From Microbacterium nanhaiense (GTDB lineage Bacteria; Actinomycetota; Actinomycetes; Actinomycetales; Microbacteriaceae), in contig NZ_BMMQ01000004.1 in assembly GCF_014646015.1 (NCBI RefSeq), positions 62,001 through 126,000 on the forward strand: 64,000 bases of DNA. Reading direction: 5' to 3'. Made by a program: the position numbers and the translations under genes. The notes under the pieces were generated by a model. It saw only the letters and a list, made by a program, of their open reading frames with translations. It was not told the DNA's origin and ran no database searches. Shown in pieces: positions 22,822-30,595 of the stretch (positions within the stretch are counted from its first letter, which is position 1; each line of letters opens with the position of its first letter).

Positions 22822-24858
22822 TCAGCGGACGAACGCCTGGGCGACGCCCGAGTCGACCGGGATGTGCAGACCGGTCGTGCGGCTGAGCTCGGGGCCCGTC
22901 AGCACGTAGACCGCGTCGGCGACGTTCTCGGGAACGACCTCGCGCTTGAGGATGGTGCGGTTCGCGTAGAACTGACCGAGGTCCTCTTCCTTGACGCCGT
23001 AGGTGGCGGCGCGGTTCGCGCCCCAGCCCGACGAGAAGATGCCGGATCCGCGGACGACGCCATCGGGGTTGATGCCGTTGACGCGCACGCCGTGCTCGCC
23101 GAGCTCGACCGCGAGGAGGCGCACCTGGTGGGCCTGGTCGGCCTTGGTTGCCGAGTACGCGATGTTGTTCGGTCCGGCGAAGACGGAGTTCTTCGACGAG
23201 ATGTAGATGATGTCGCCGCCCATGCCCTGCTGGATGAGGGGCAGAGCCGCGGCCTTCGAGACGAGGAACGAGCCCTTCGCCATGACGTCGTGCTGCAGGT
23301 CCCAGTCCTTCTCGGTGGTCTCGAGGAGGGGCTTCGACAGCGACAGGCCGGCGTTGTTCACGACGAGGTCGATGCCGCCGAACGCGAGGAGCGTGGCGTC
23401 GATCGCGGCCTGCACGCCCGCGGCGTCGGCGACGTTCGCCGCGACACCGATCGCGACGTCGGTGCCGCCGAGCTCGGCCGCGGCGGCCTGGGCCTTCTCG
23501 AGGTCGAGGTCGGCGACGACGACGCAGGCGCCCTCAGCGGCCAGGCGGGTGGCGATGGCCTTGCCGATGCCCGAGGCGGCGCCGGTCACGAAGGCGATGC
23601 GGCCCTGGTGGGTCTTCGGCTTCGGCATGCGCTGGAGCTTGGCCTCTTCGAGGGCCCAGTACTCGATGCGGAACTTCTCCTCATCGGAGATGGGGGCGTA
23701 GGTCGAGAGCGACTCGGCACCGCGCATCACGTTGATGGCGTTGATGTAGAACTCACCGGCGACGCGCGCGGTCTGCTTGTTCTTGCCGTAGCTGAACATG
23801 CCCACGCCCGGCACGAGAACGATGAGCGGGTCGGCGCCGCGCATCGCGGGGCTCTCGTCGGTCGCGTAGGCGTCGTAGTACGCCTTGTAGTCGGCACGGT
23901 ACTCCTCGTGCAGCTCCTTGAGGCGCGCGATCGAGTCTTCGACCGAGGCGTCTGCCGGCAGGTCGAGGATCATCGGCTTGACCTTGGTGCGCAGGAAGTG
24001 GTCCGGGCAGCTCGTGCCGAGGGCGGCGAGCTCGGGGGCGCGCTCCGAGGCGAGGAAGTCGGTGACGACCGCGGCGTCGGTGAAGTGGCCGACCATGGGG
24101 GCGTCGTGCGACGCGAGGCCGCGGATCGTGGCGGCGAGGGCGGCGGCCTTCGCGAGGCGCTCGGCCTCGGGCAGGGCCTCGTAGCCGGCGCGGACGCCAC
24201 CGAAGGGGTTCGCCTTGCCGTTGTCGTTGATGTAGGCCTCGGCGGTCTCGATGATCCAGAGCGAGTTGCGCTCCGACTCTTCCGAGGTGTCGCCCCAGGC
24301 GGTGATGCCGTGGCCGCCGAGGATCGTGCCGATCGCCTGCGGGTTGGCCTTCTTGATCTCGGCGATGTCGAGGCCGAGCTGGAAGCCGGGGCGGCGCCAC
24401 GGGACCCAGACGACCTTGTCGCCGAAGATCTTCTTCGTCAGCTCTTCACCGTCGGCAGCGGTCGCGATCGCGATGCCCGAGTCGGGGTGCAGGTGGTCGA
24501 CGTGCGCGGCGTCGACGAGGCCGTGCATGGCCGTGTCGATCGAGGGGGCGGCGCCGCCCTTTCCGTGCAGGCAGTAGTCGAACGCGGCGACCATCTCGTC
24601 CTCGCGCTCGAGGCCCGGGTAGACGTTCACGAGCGCGCGCATGCGGTCGAGGCGCAGCGCCGCGAGTCCCGACTCAGTGAGCGTGCCGAGGTCTCCGCCG
24701 GATCCCTTGACCCACACGAGCTCGACCGGCTCGCCCGTGACCGGGTCGATCTCGGTGCCCTTGGCGGAGGTGTTGCCGCCGGCGTAGTTGGTGTTCTTGG
24801 GGTCGGAACCGAGGCGGTTCGACCGGATGATGAGGTCTGCGACGGTGGGGTTCGTCAT
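22822..24858 (-). CDS. rhaD: Bifunctional rhamnulose-1-phosphate aldolase / short-chain dehydrogenase
   Basis: A 678-residue fusion. The start is ATG 24858 (MTNPTVADLIIRSNRLGSDP); the longer frame upstream lacks support. Residues 1 to about 415 are a class-II aldolase (NYAGGNTSAKG, DAAHVDHLHPDSGIAIA, GGHGITAWG). Residues about 425-678 are an SDR (GRIAFVTGAASGIGKAIATR, VVNNAGLSLS, YSATKADQAHQVR with Y-x3-K). Such RhaE/RhaD fusions cleave L-rhamnulose 1-phosphate to dihydroxyacetone phosphate and L-lactaldehyde and oxidise the lactaldehyde. It lies between the DeoR gene and rhaB. Confidence 0.93.
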   Translation of the reverse strand: MTNPTVADLIIRSNRLGSDPKNTNYAGGNTSAKGTEIDPVTGEPVELVWVKGSGGDLGTLTESGLAALRLDRMRALVNVYPGLEREDEMVAAFDYCLHGKGGAAPSIDTAMHGLVDAAHVDHLHPDSGIAIATAADGEELTKKIFGDKVVWVPWRRPGFQLGLDIAEIKKANPQAIGTILGGHGITAWGDTSEESERNSLWIIETAEAYINDNGKANPFGGVRAGYEALPEAERLAKAAALAATIRGLASHDAPMVGHFTDAAVVTDFLASERAPELAALGTSCPDHFLRTKVKPMILDLPADASVEDSIARLKELHEEYRADYKAYYDAYATDESPAMRGADPLIVLVPGVGMFSYGKNKQTARVAGEFYINAINVMRGAESLSTYAPISDEEKFRIEYWALEEAKLQRMPKPKTHQGRIAFVTGAASGIGKAIATRLAAEGACVVVADLDLEKAQAAAAELGGTDVAIGVAANVADAAGVQAAIDATLLAFGGIDLVVNNAGLSLSKPLLETTEKDWDLQHDVMAKGSFLVSKAAALPLIQQGMGGDIIYISSKNSVFAGPNNIAYSATKADQAHQVRLLAVELGEHGVRVNGINPDGVVRGSGIFSSGWGANRAATYGVKEEDLGQFYANRTILKREVVPENVADAVYVLTGPELSRTTGLHIPVDSGVAQAFVR

Positions 24859-24908
24859 GAGATTCCTAACGCGGGGAAAAATTGGGCGACAGCGACAGTG
24901 CGTCACCC

Positions 24909-24934
24909 GTGATGTTACTTGCTGTAATTCTCAC
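24909..24934. promoter_or_regulatory. Imperfect dyad upstream of rhaD, candidate DeoR site
   Basis: GTGATGTTAC (24909-24918) faces GTAATTCTCAC (24924-24934): GTGA/TCAC outside and TTAC/GTAA inside. It lies between the DeoR gene stop (24963) and the rhaD start (24858), in an AT-richer patch suitable for the rhaDB promoter. The dyad is imperfect, so this is tentative. Confidence 0.35.
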
Positions 24935-24962
24935 ATCTTCTAACGCAGAGCACAACATCGGG

Positions 24963-25724
24963 TTAACGGATGTCGACGATGCCCCGATACGGATCCAGCC
25001 GCGCGTCGGTCGGATCCAGTTCCGTTACGAGCAACTCGACCTCGCGCCAGTCGATTCCGCGCGCCATCCCGGGCCGCGCGAGCTTCGTCGAGTCAATCAA
25101 GAGGATCACGCGCTCGGATCCGCGGGCGAACTCGCGCTTGACCTGCGCTTCCTCGAGCGACACGTCGCTCGCGCCGTGCTCGACGTCGATTCCGGCGCCG
25201 CTCGCGAACAGCATCGAGTACCGCACCTCGGAGGCGAATCGGCAGGCCATCGGTCCGACCAGGCTGCCCGTGAGCTCGTCGGCCTGCCCGCCCGTGAGCG
25301 TCGCCCGTGCGACCCCCGCGCGGCGCAGCGCGCCGAAGTTCTCCCATGAGTTCGTGACCACGACGAGGTCGTCGTGCTGGCCCAGCTGTTCCGCGAGCAC
25401 GCCCGCAGTCGTCGAGGCGTCGAGCGCAATCGCGCCGTGGGCGGGGACGAGGTCGAGCACCTTCTGGGCGATCCGCGCCTTCGCCTGGCGGCGCTGCCCC
25501 ATGCGCTCCCCGAACGGGCGGGGCCCGACGGCCCGGGTCGCCCCGCCGCGCACGCGGCGCGCGAGGCCCTCCTGCACGAGGCCGTCGAGGTCGCGACGGA
25601 TCGTCATCTCCGAGACGCCGAGAGCCGCCGCGGCCTCCGCGAGCTGTACGCTGCCCGCAGCCTCGAGCATCTCCACAAGCGCCTGCCTGCGCTGTTCTCC
25701 GTGCACGGAACTCGTTGTCGACAT
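24963..25724 (-). CDS. DeoR-family regulator of the rhamnose genes
   Basis: A 253-residue protein starting at ATG 25724 (MSTTSSVHGEQRRQALVEML). The DeoR N-terminal HTH reads VQLAEAAAALGVSEMTIRRDLDGLVQEGLARRVRGGA. The sugar-phosphate-binding C-terminal domain (AIALDASTTAGVLAEQL, VVVTNSWENFGAL, LFASGAGIDVEHGASD) is isomerase-like. It sits between rhaI and rhaD in the same direction, so it most likely senses a rhamnulose phosphate and controls rhaD/rhaB. Confidence 0.88.
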   Translation of the reverse strand: MSTTSSVHGEQRRQALVEMLEAAGSVQLAEAAAALGVSEMTIRRDLDGLVQEGLARRVRGGATRAVGPRPFGERMGQRRQAKARIAQKVLDLVPAHGAIALDASTTAGVLAEQLGQHDDLVVVTNSWENFGALRRAGVARATLTGGQADELTGSLVGPMACRFASEVRYSMLFASGAGIDVEHGASDVSLEEAQVKREFARGSERVILLIDSTKLARPGMARGIDWREVELLVTELDPTDARLDPYRGIVDIR

Positions 25725-25782
25725 ACCCTGCACCGTATCGCGCGGCGCGTGGAATCCCCGAGCCGGGGTTAGCGGGGTGAAG

Positions 25783-25822
25783 CGCAAAAAGGGCGGATCC
25801 TGACCGGATCCGCCCTTTTGCG
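25783..25822 (-). terminator. Intrinsic terminator after rhaI
   Basis: CGCAAAAAGGGCGGATCC (25783-25800) and GGATCCGCCCTTTTGCG (25806-25822) form a 17-bp stem with one bulged A and a 5-base loop. On the minus strand the descending arm ends in a U-rich CCCUUUUUGCG stretch. It begins 6 bases after the rhaI stop. It ends the rhaM-rhaI message before the DeoR gene. Confidence 0.75.
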
Positions 25823-25828
25823 TTGCGC

Positions 25829-26992
25829 TTACGCGCCCCAGCTGGCCTGCTGGCCGCCGACGCGGTCGGCGGCGATCTTCTCGAGGTAACCGGAGGCCGC
25901 GAAGGCCGCCATCGGGTCGGCCGCAAGGCCGCGGCTCTCACGCCACTCGGCGAGCGCGGGGCGCACGTCGGTGTAGAAGGCGTCCATGAACACCTGGTGG
26001 GCGCCGAGCACGTCGCCGGCGACCTGCGCGGCGCGCAGCTTCTCGGTGTCGACGAGGAGGGCGCGGGCGGTCATCTCCTGAACGTTCAGCACGGAGCGCA
26101 TCTGGCCGGGGATCTTGTCCTCGACGTTGTGGCACTGGTCGAGCATGAACTGCACGTCCGGGTTGTTGAGGCCGCCACCGCGGACGACCTCGAAGATGAT
26201 GCGGAACAGCTGGAACGGGTCGGCGGCGCCCACGATGAGGTCGTCGTCAGCGTAGAAGCGGCTGTTGAAGTCGAACGAGCCGAGCTTGCCGAGGCGCAGC
26301 AGCTGCATGACGATGAACTCGATGTTCGTGCCGGGCGCGTGGTGGCCCGTGTCGAGGCACACGAGGGCCTTGTCGCCAAGGGCCGAGACCTGGGCGTAGG
26401 AGGTGCCCCAGTCCGGAACATCGGTGTGGTAGAACGAGGGCTCGAAGAACTTGTACTCGAGCACGAGGCGCTGGTCGTCGCCGAGGCGGGCGTAGATCTT
26501 CTGGAGCGACTCCTGCAGGCGGTCCTGGCGGCCGCGCATGTCGGCCTGGCCCGGGTAGTTCGACCCCTCGGCGAGCCAGATCTTCAGGTCGCGCGAACCG
26601 GTCTCGTCCATGACGTCGATGCAGGCGAGGTGGTGGTCGATCGCCTTGTTGCGGATCGTGGCGTCCTCGTGCGTCAGGGCGCCGAACTTGTAGTCGTCGT
26701 CCTGGAAGGTGTTCGAGTTGATCGTGCCGAGCGCGACGCCCTCGTCCTCGGCGTGCTTGCGCAGGTCGGCGAAGTTCGCCATGTCCCACGGAATGTGCAG
26801 CGCGACGGTCGGGGCGAGGCCGGTGTACTTGTGCACCTGAGCCGCGTCCGAGATCTTCTCGAACGGGTCGCGCGGGGTGCCGGGGGTGCCGAAGACCTTG
26901 AAGCGGGTGCCCGAGTTTCCGAACGCCCACGAGGGGAGTTCGATGGCCTGCTTCTCGAGCTGGTCGAGGATGTCCTGCGAAAGGATGCCCAT
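25829..26992 (-). CDS. rhaI: L-rhamnose isomerase
   Basis: A 387-residue protein starting at ATG 26992 (MGILSQDILDQLEKQAIELP). It is a TIM-barrel xylose-isomerase-like enzyme of the Pseudomonas/Streptomyces RhaI type, not E. coli RhaA. Metal-site and substrate segments visible are SNTFQDDDYKFGALTHEDA, IWLAEGSNYPGQADM, LEYKFFEPSFYHTDVPDWG, VCLDTGHHAPGTNIE and FDFNSRFYADDDL. It converts L-rhamnose to L-rhamnulose with Mn2+/Co2+. It is co-directional with rhaM (49 bases upstream), and an intrinsic terminator follows. Confidence 0.93.
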   Translation of the reverse strand: MGILSQDILDQLEKQAIELPSWAFGNSGTRFKVFGTPGTPRDPFEKISDAAQVHKYTGLAPTVALHIPWDMANFADLRKHAEDEGVALGTINSNTFQDDDYKFGALTHEDATIRNKAIDHHLACIDVMDETGSRDLKIWLAEGSNYPGQADMRGRQDRLQESLQKIYARLGDDQRLVLEYKFFEPSFYHTDVPDWGTSYAQVSALGDKALVCLDTGHHAPGTNIEFIVMQLLRLGKLGSFDFNSRFYADDDLIVGAADPFQLFRIIFEVVRGGGLNNPDVQFMLDQCHNVEDKIPGQMRSVLNVQEMTARALLVDTEKLRAAQVAGDVLGAHQVFMDAFYTDVRPALAEWRESRGLAADPMAAFAASGYLEKIAADRVGGQQASWGA

Positions 26993-27041
26993 GGTTGAGC
27001 CTTTCTGTTCTGCGACCCTCGTCGGTCGCGTATCCGGTGGT

Positions 27042-27386
27042 TTAGGAGCGTGCGGCAGCGAGCTGCGATTCGAGGTGGAACACCTCGGGGAAGGTCTCGG
27101 CGTTCTGATCCGCGCGACCCTCCTGAGCGACGAAGAAGCGGCCCATGTCGGCCTCCCACTTCGCGGCGACCTCGCTCTGGGCGAGATAGGCCTGCGATGC
27201 CGCGTCGTCATCCGTTTCGTAGAAGCCGACGAGTTCGCCGCCGCCCACGTGGAAGATCGAATAGTTGCGGCGACCGCTGGCGGCGATCTCTTCGAGCATC
27301 TCCGGCCAGACCGGGTCGTGGCGACGCAGGTACTCGTCGAGCATCTCCGGCTTCACGTAAAGCCGGAAGGCAATGCGCTGTGGCAT
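27042..27386 (-). CDS. rhaM: L-rhamnose mutarotase
   Basis: A 114-residue protein with the RhaM/RhaU pattern: MPQRIAFRLYVKPEMLDEYLRRHDPVWPEMLEEI, then the GRRNYSIFHVGGGELVGFYE beta strands and MGRFFVAQEG. It interconverts the anomers of L-rhamnose so that the isomerase receives its preferred form. It is the first gene of the rhaM-rhaI transcript, with a Shine-Dalgarno AAAGAGGAGG and a LacI-type operator just upstream. Confidence 0.9.
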   Translation of the reverse strand: MPQRIAFRLYVKPEMLDEYLRRHDPVWPEMLEEIAASGRRNYSIFHVGGGELVGFYETDDDAASQAYLAQSEVAAKWEADMGRFFVAQEGRADQNAETFPEVFHLESQLAAARS

Positions 27387-27401
27387 CGTCGACCTCCTCT
27401 T

Positions 27402-27442
27402 TGAATCGTTTCATTATGCGCACAGTGCGGCGCGCAGATCAA
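27402..27442 (-). promoter_or_regulatory. rhaM promoter with LacI-type operator
   Basis: Read on the minus strand: -35 TTGATC (27437-27442), 18-base spacer, -10 CATAAT (27413-27418). Immediately 3' is the exact palindrome TGAAACGATTCA (27402-27413), the CG-centred LacI-family operator form. A repressor bound there would block transcription initiation. The same operator core occurs at the promoter at 45909-45953. Confidence 0.7.
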
Positions 27443-27478
27443 GTCGGATCCCGGATCCGATTTCGCGGGGACGCCGCG

Positions 27479-28309
27479 TCAGCTCGATGCGCGCGAACGC
27501 GGCGCGATCACGACGTTGATCCCGCGCCGACGCATATCCTCGACGTGGGCCTTGTCGGTGCCCGCGTCGACGATGACGGCGTCGAAATCGACGAGCGGCT
27601 GCATCGCATGCAGGGCTCGCTTGTCGAACTTCGTGTGATCCGCCAACAGGATGCGCTTGCTCGCCGCATCGAACATGGCCCGTTTGACGTCGACGGTCTC
27701 CATCGTCTGGTGGAACGCGACGCCGTCGGTGATCGCGGAGGTCGACATGACCAACACGTCGGCGCGCAATTGCGAGATCGCTTCGGTCGTAATGCGCCCC
27801 ATATACGCGCTGCACCAGTTGTAGTACTGGCCGCCCAGCCCCAGAAGCGTCACCCCCGTGACCGAGCGGAGCTCGTTCATCACCGTCAGGGTGTTGGTGA
27901 TCACGGTCAGCGGCCGTCGCTCCTGCAGGTGCGGCACGAGATGCAGCACGCTGGTCGAGTCATCGAGCATGATCGATTGCCCCGGCTCGATGAACTCGAG
28001 GGCCGCCAGCGCGATCGCGCGCTTCTCGGAGAGCTCCCTGCTCGCCCGGTAGACGTCGCTCGACTCGACCAGGCCGGTCGACAGGGCGGTCGCGATGCCG
28101 CGGTCTTTCCGCAGCAGGCCACGAGACTCCAGCTCGTCGAGATCGCGATGGACGGTCATCGTACTGATCCCGAACCGCTCCGCGAGCTCCGGGATCCGGA
28201 TGGATCCGGCCGTCATCACGGCCTCCGTGATCGCGTTACGCCGATCGTTCTGCCGGGTGAGGCGCGACGTCGCCGAGTCGTCGCCCGCGACCGTGTCTTC
28301 CTTGCCCAT
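27479..28309 (-). CDS. DeoR-family transcriptional regulator of the polyol cluster
   Basis: A 276-residue protein starting at ATG 28309 with GAAGAGGAAC upstream. The HTH is IRIPELAERFGISTMTVHRDLDELESRGLLRKDRGIA; the effector domain carries IMLDDSTSVLHLVPHL, TVITNTLTVMNEL, LGLGGQYYNWCSAYMG and ILLADHTKFDKRALH. It is the last gene of the minus-strand polyol importer transcript, after a strong stem-loop (28331-28365), and probably regulates that cluster. Control of rhaM just downstream is also possible. Confidence 0.88.
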   Translation of the reverse strand: MGKEDTVAGDDSATSRLTRQNDRRNAITEAVMTAGSIRIPELAERFGISTMTVHRDLDELESRGLLRKDRGIATALSTGLVESSDVYRASRELSEKRAIALAALEFIEPGQSIMLDDSTSVLHLVPHLQERRPLTVITNTLTVMNELRSVTGVTLLGLGGQYYNWCSAYMGRITTEAISQLRADVLVMSTSAITDGVAFHQTMETVDVKRAMFDAASKRILLADHTKFDKRALHAMQPLVDFDAVIVDAGTDKAHVEDMRRRGINVVIAPRSRASS

Positions 28310-28330
28310 CGTTCCTCTTCTCTGCACGAT

Positions 28331-28365
28331 GGTGCGGGGAGGGCGTGTCTCGCCCGCCCCGCACC
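28331..28365 (-). terminator. Strong stem-loop between binding-protein gene and DeoR gene
   Basis: GGTGCGGGGAGGGCG (28331-28345) pairs with CGCCCGCCCCGCACC (28351-28365) over 15 positions with one mismatch and a 5-base loop. There is no T tract. It likely attenuates transcription into the regulator gene. Confidence 0.6.
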
Positions 28366-28401
28366 ACGTCATTCTTCTCCGCCAGGCGAGTCCGCCCGGC
28401 C

Positions 28402-29397
28402 TCACTCCTCGTATACGAAGGGCGACACCATGTTGTCGACGTTGTCGGCGGTGATGAGGATGCAGTCGATCGCCTGCTTCTCCGTCTCGGGCGCCTCCCC
28501 CGTGCGGATGAACTCGTCGGCAAGCTCCACTGCCGTCTCCGAGAACTGGGCAACGGGCTGAAGGACGGTGTAGGCCATCTCGCCGTTACGCACAGCCTCG
28601 ACGGCGTCCGGCGCGCCATCGAAACCACCGACGACGACGCCATCGAGCTTACCGGCCTCCTTCAGCGCCGCGATCGCTCCGAGCGCCATCTCGTCGTTAC
28701 CGGCGAGCACGCCCTTGATGTCGGGGTTGGCCTGCATCAGCGCCTGAGCCTTGTCGTGGCCCTCGGTGCGGTCCCAGTTGGCGACCTCTTCGCCGACCTT
28801 CTCAAGGTCGGGGTACTGCGAGATCACCGTGCTGAATCCGTTCGAACGCGTCTGCGCGTTGTTATCACTCGGCGCGCCGAACAGCTCGACGTACGTGCCT
28901 TCCTCGCCCATCTGAGCCACGTATTCCTGCGCGCCGAGTGCCGCACCCTGAGCGTTGTTCGAGACGAGCTGCGCCTTCGCGAGGCCCGCTTCGTTGATCT
29001 CGGCGTTCACGAGGAACACCGGGATCCCCGCCGCATCGGCCTTCTTCACCGCGCCGATGGATCCGTCGGCGTTCGCCGGGTCGAGGATGATCGCGACGGA
29101 GTCGTTCGCGATCGCGGTGTCGATGAGCGTGTTCTCGGTGTTCGTGTCGCCACGGTGCGCGCCAACGGTGGCCTCGTAGCCCAACTCCTCGGCCTTCGCC
29201 TGCGCCAGGTCGCCCTCGGTCTTCCAGTAGGGGTTGGCGGGGTCGTTCACGATGATCGTGATCAGGCCGCCCGCCTCGCCGCTACCGCTTTCGTTCGACG
29301 GCGCGTCGCCCTCGGTGCCGTTCGAGGAGCAGCCGACAAGCCCCATCACGAGCGCGCCTGCGGCGATCATCGCGCCGAGTGTCTTCTTCCGAAACAT
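28402..29397 (-). CDS. Sugar/polyol ABC transporter substrate-binding lipoprotein
   Basis: A 331-residue protein starting at ATG 29397. The signal peptide ends in the lipobox VMGLVGCSS (Cys about residue 23), so the mature protein is anchored to the outer face of the membrane. The type-1 (Peripla_BP_4, RbsB-like) fold is seen in ITIIVNDPANPYWKTEGDLAQAKAEELG, AIILDPANADGSIGAVKKADAAGIPVFLVN and GVLAGNDEMALGAIAALKEAG. It captures a small sugar or polyol. The linked catabolic genes suggest a tetritol or other polyol. Confidence 0.9.
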   Translation of the reverse strand: MFRKKTLGAMIAAGALVMGLVGCSSNGTEGDAPSNESGSGEAGGLITIIVNDPANPYWKTEGDLAQAKAEELGYEATVGAHRGDTNTENTLIDTAIANDSVAIILDPANADGSIGAVKKADAAGIPVFLVNAEINEAGLAKAQLVSNNAQGAALGAQEYVAQMGEEGTYVELFGAPSDNNAQTRSNGFSTVISQYPDLEKVGEEVANWDRTEGHDKAQALMQANPDIKGVLAGNDEMALGAIAALKEAGKLDGVVVGGFDGAPDAVEAVRNGEMAYTVLQPVAQFSETAVELADEFIRTGEAPETEKQAIDCILITADNVDNMVSPFVYEE

Positions 29398-29418
29398 GTG
29401 ATTGTCCTTTCTCAGTGG

Positions 29419-29443
29419 CCCGGCAACGGTCATCGGTGCCGGG
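29419..29443 (-). promoter_or_regulatory. Stem-loop in the leader of the binding-protein gene
   Basis: CCCGGCA (29419-29425) pairs with TGCCGGG (29437-29443) around an 11-base loop. It lies between the permease stop (29452) and the Shine-Dalgarno AAAGGA of the binding-protein gene. Such leaders often stabilise the message for the abundant binding protein. Confidence 0.4.
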
Positions 29444-29451
29444 TGGCCCGC

Positions 29452-30576
29452 TTAGGATTCCGATGAACCCGCGCCGGTCGTGGCGGTCTGAGCGCTGTTG
29501 CTCTTCTCGCCGGGTGTTTTGTCGGATGTTTTGTCTGTAGCGGGGCGCCGGCGACGCCCGTACTGGAGCGTGTTGAGCATCACGGCGACAACGATCACCG
29601 CGCCCATGAACACCATCTGCCAGTAGGCCGAGACGCCGATGATCACAAGGCCGTCGGAGAGGAAGCCGATCACGAAGGCTCCGAGCAGGGTGCCCCGCAC
29701 GTTGCCCCGGCCACCCGTGAGGGCCGCGCCGCCGATCACGACCGCGGCAATCGCGGTGAGCTCGTAGGTGCTGCCCGCGTTGGGGTCGGCGCTCGTCAGG
29801 GTCGAGGCGAGAACGAGGCCGGCGATCGCGGCCGTCAGGCCCGATACGACGTAGACCCAGATCTTCACGCGCGAGGTGGGAACACCGCTCAGCTCCGCAG
29901 CGCGCTCGTTGCCACCGGCCGCATACAGCCAGCGGCCGAACTTCGCGCGACCGAGCACCGCGCCGAGCACGAGCGCGACCGCGACCATCACGAGCACGCC
30001 GACCGGGATCCCGAGGATGCGGTTGAAGCCGAGCCAGTCGAAGCCCGTGTTACCGAGTTCCTCGCTACCCGACATCTTGTTGATCGTCAGGCCGCCGGTC
30101 ATGAGCAGCGCGAATCCGCGCACGGCGTAGAGCATGCCGAGCGTCGCGACAAAGGGCGCGATCTTGAACTTCGCCACGAGTATGCCGTTGATGAGGCCAA
30201 CGAGGGCTCCGACGCCGCACGAGATCAGCACAGTGACCGGCACGCTCGGGTAGAGCGTGACGCCGAAGATATCGATCGGCACGCCTCGTAGCAAGAAGCC
30301 GGCGATCACCGCAGAGAAGGCGAGGGTCGATCCGACCGAGAGGTCGATGCCGCCGTTAAGGATCACGAGCAGCATTCCCATGCCGAGCAGCGCGTAGATC
30401 GCGACGTGGCTCGTCATGATCAGCACGTTGTTCCACGTGAGGTAGTTCGGCGAGAGCAGGGCGAACACCACGATGATGAGCACGAGCGCGAGGAATGCGC
30501 GCCCCTCGAGAAGCAGCTTCGCGATCGAGAACCTCTTGCGGTTCTCGATGATCGCGGTTGTTGTTGTCGTCGTCAT
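29452..30576 (-). CDS. ABC transporter permease, ribose/monosaccharide type
   Basis: A 374-residue RbsC-like permease with about ten hydrophobic segments. Characteristic segments are LLGMGMLLVILNGGIDLSVGS, KFKIAPFVATLGMLYAVRGFALLMTGG, AAGGNERAAELSGVPTSRVKIWVYVVSGLTAAIAGLVLAS, and GGAALTGGRGNVRGTLLGAFVIG near the coupling region. The tail after residue 340 is polar and low-complexity (TDKTSDKTPGEKSNSAQT). It forms the membrane channel of the importer with the ATPase encoded directly upstream. Confidence 0.92.
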   Translation of the reverse strand: MTTTTTTAIIENRKRFSIAKLLLEGRAFLALVLIIVVFALLSPNYLTWNNVLIMTSHVAIYALLGMGMLLVILNGGIDLSVGSTLAFSAVIAGFLLRGVPIDIFGVTLYPSVPVTVLISCGVGALVGLINGILVAKFKIAPFVATLGMLYAVRGFALLMTGGLTINKMSGSEELGNTGFDWLGFNRILGIPVGVLVMVAVALVLGAVLGRAKFGRWLYAAGGNERAAELSGVPTSRVKIWVYVVSGLTAAIAGLVLASTLTSADPNAGSTYELTAIAAVVIGGAALTGGRGNVRGTLLGAFVIGFLSDGLVIIGVSAYWQMVFMGAVIVVAVMLNTLQYGRRRRPATDKTSDKTPGEKSNSAQTATTGAGSSES

Positions 30577-30595
30577 TGTCGATCCGTTCTAGAGG

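Noticed and set aside
24859..24962. Riboswitch in the rhaD leader
   Set aside because: The 104-base leader has no recognisable aptamer pattern; only an imperfect dyad suited to a DeoR protein.
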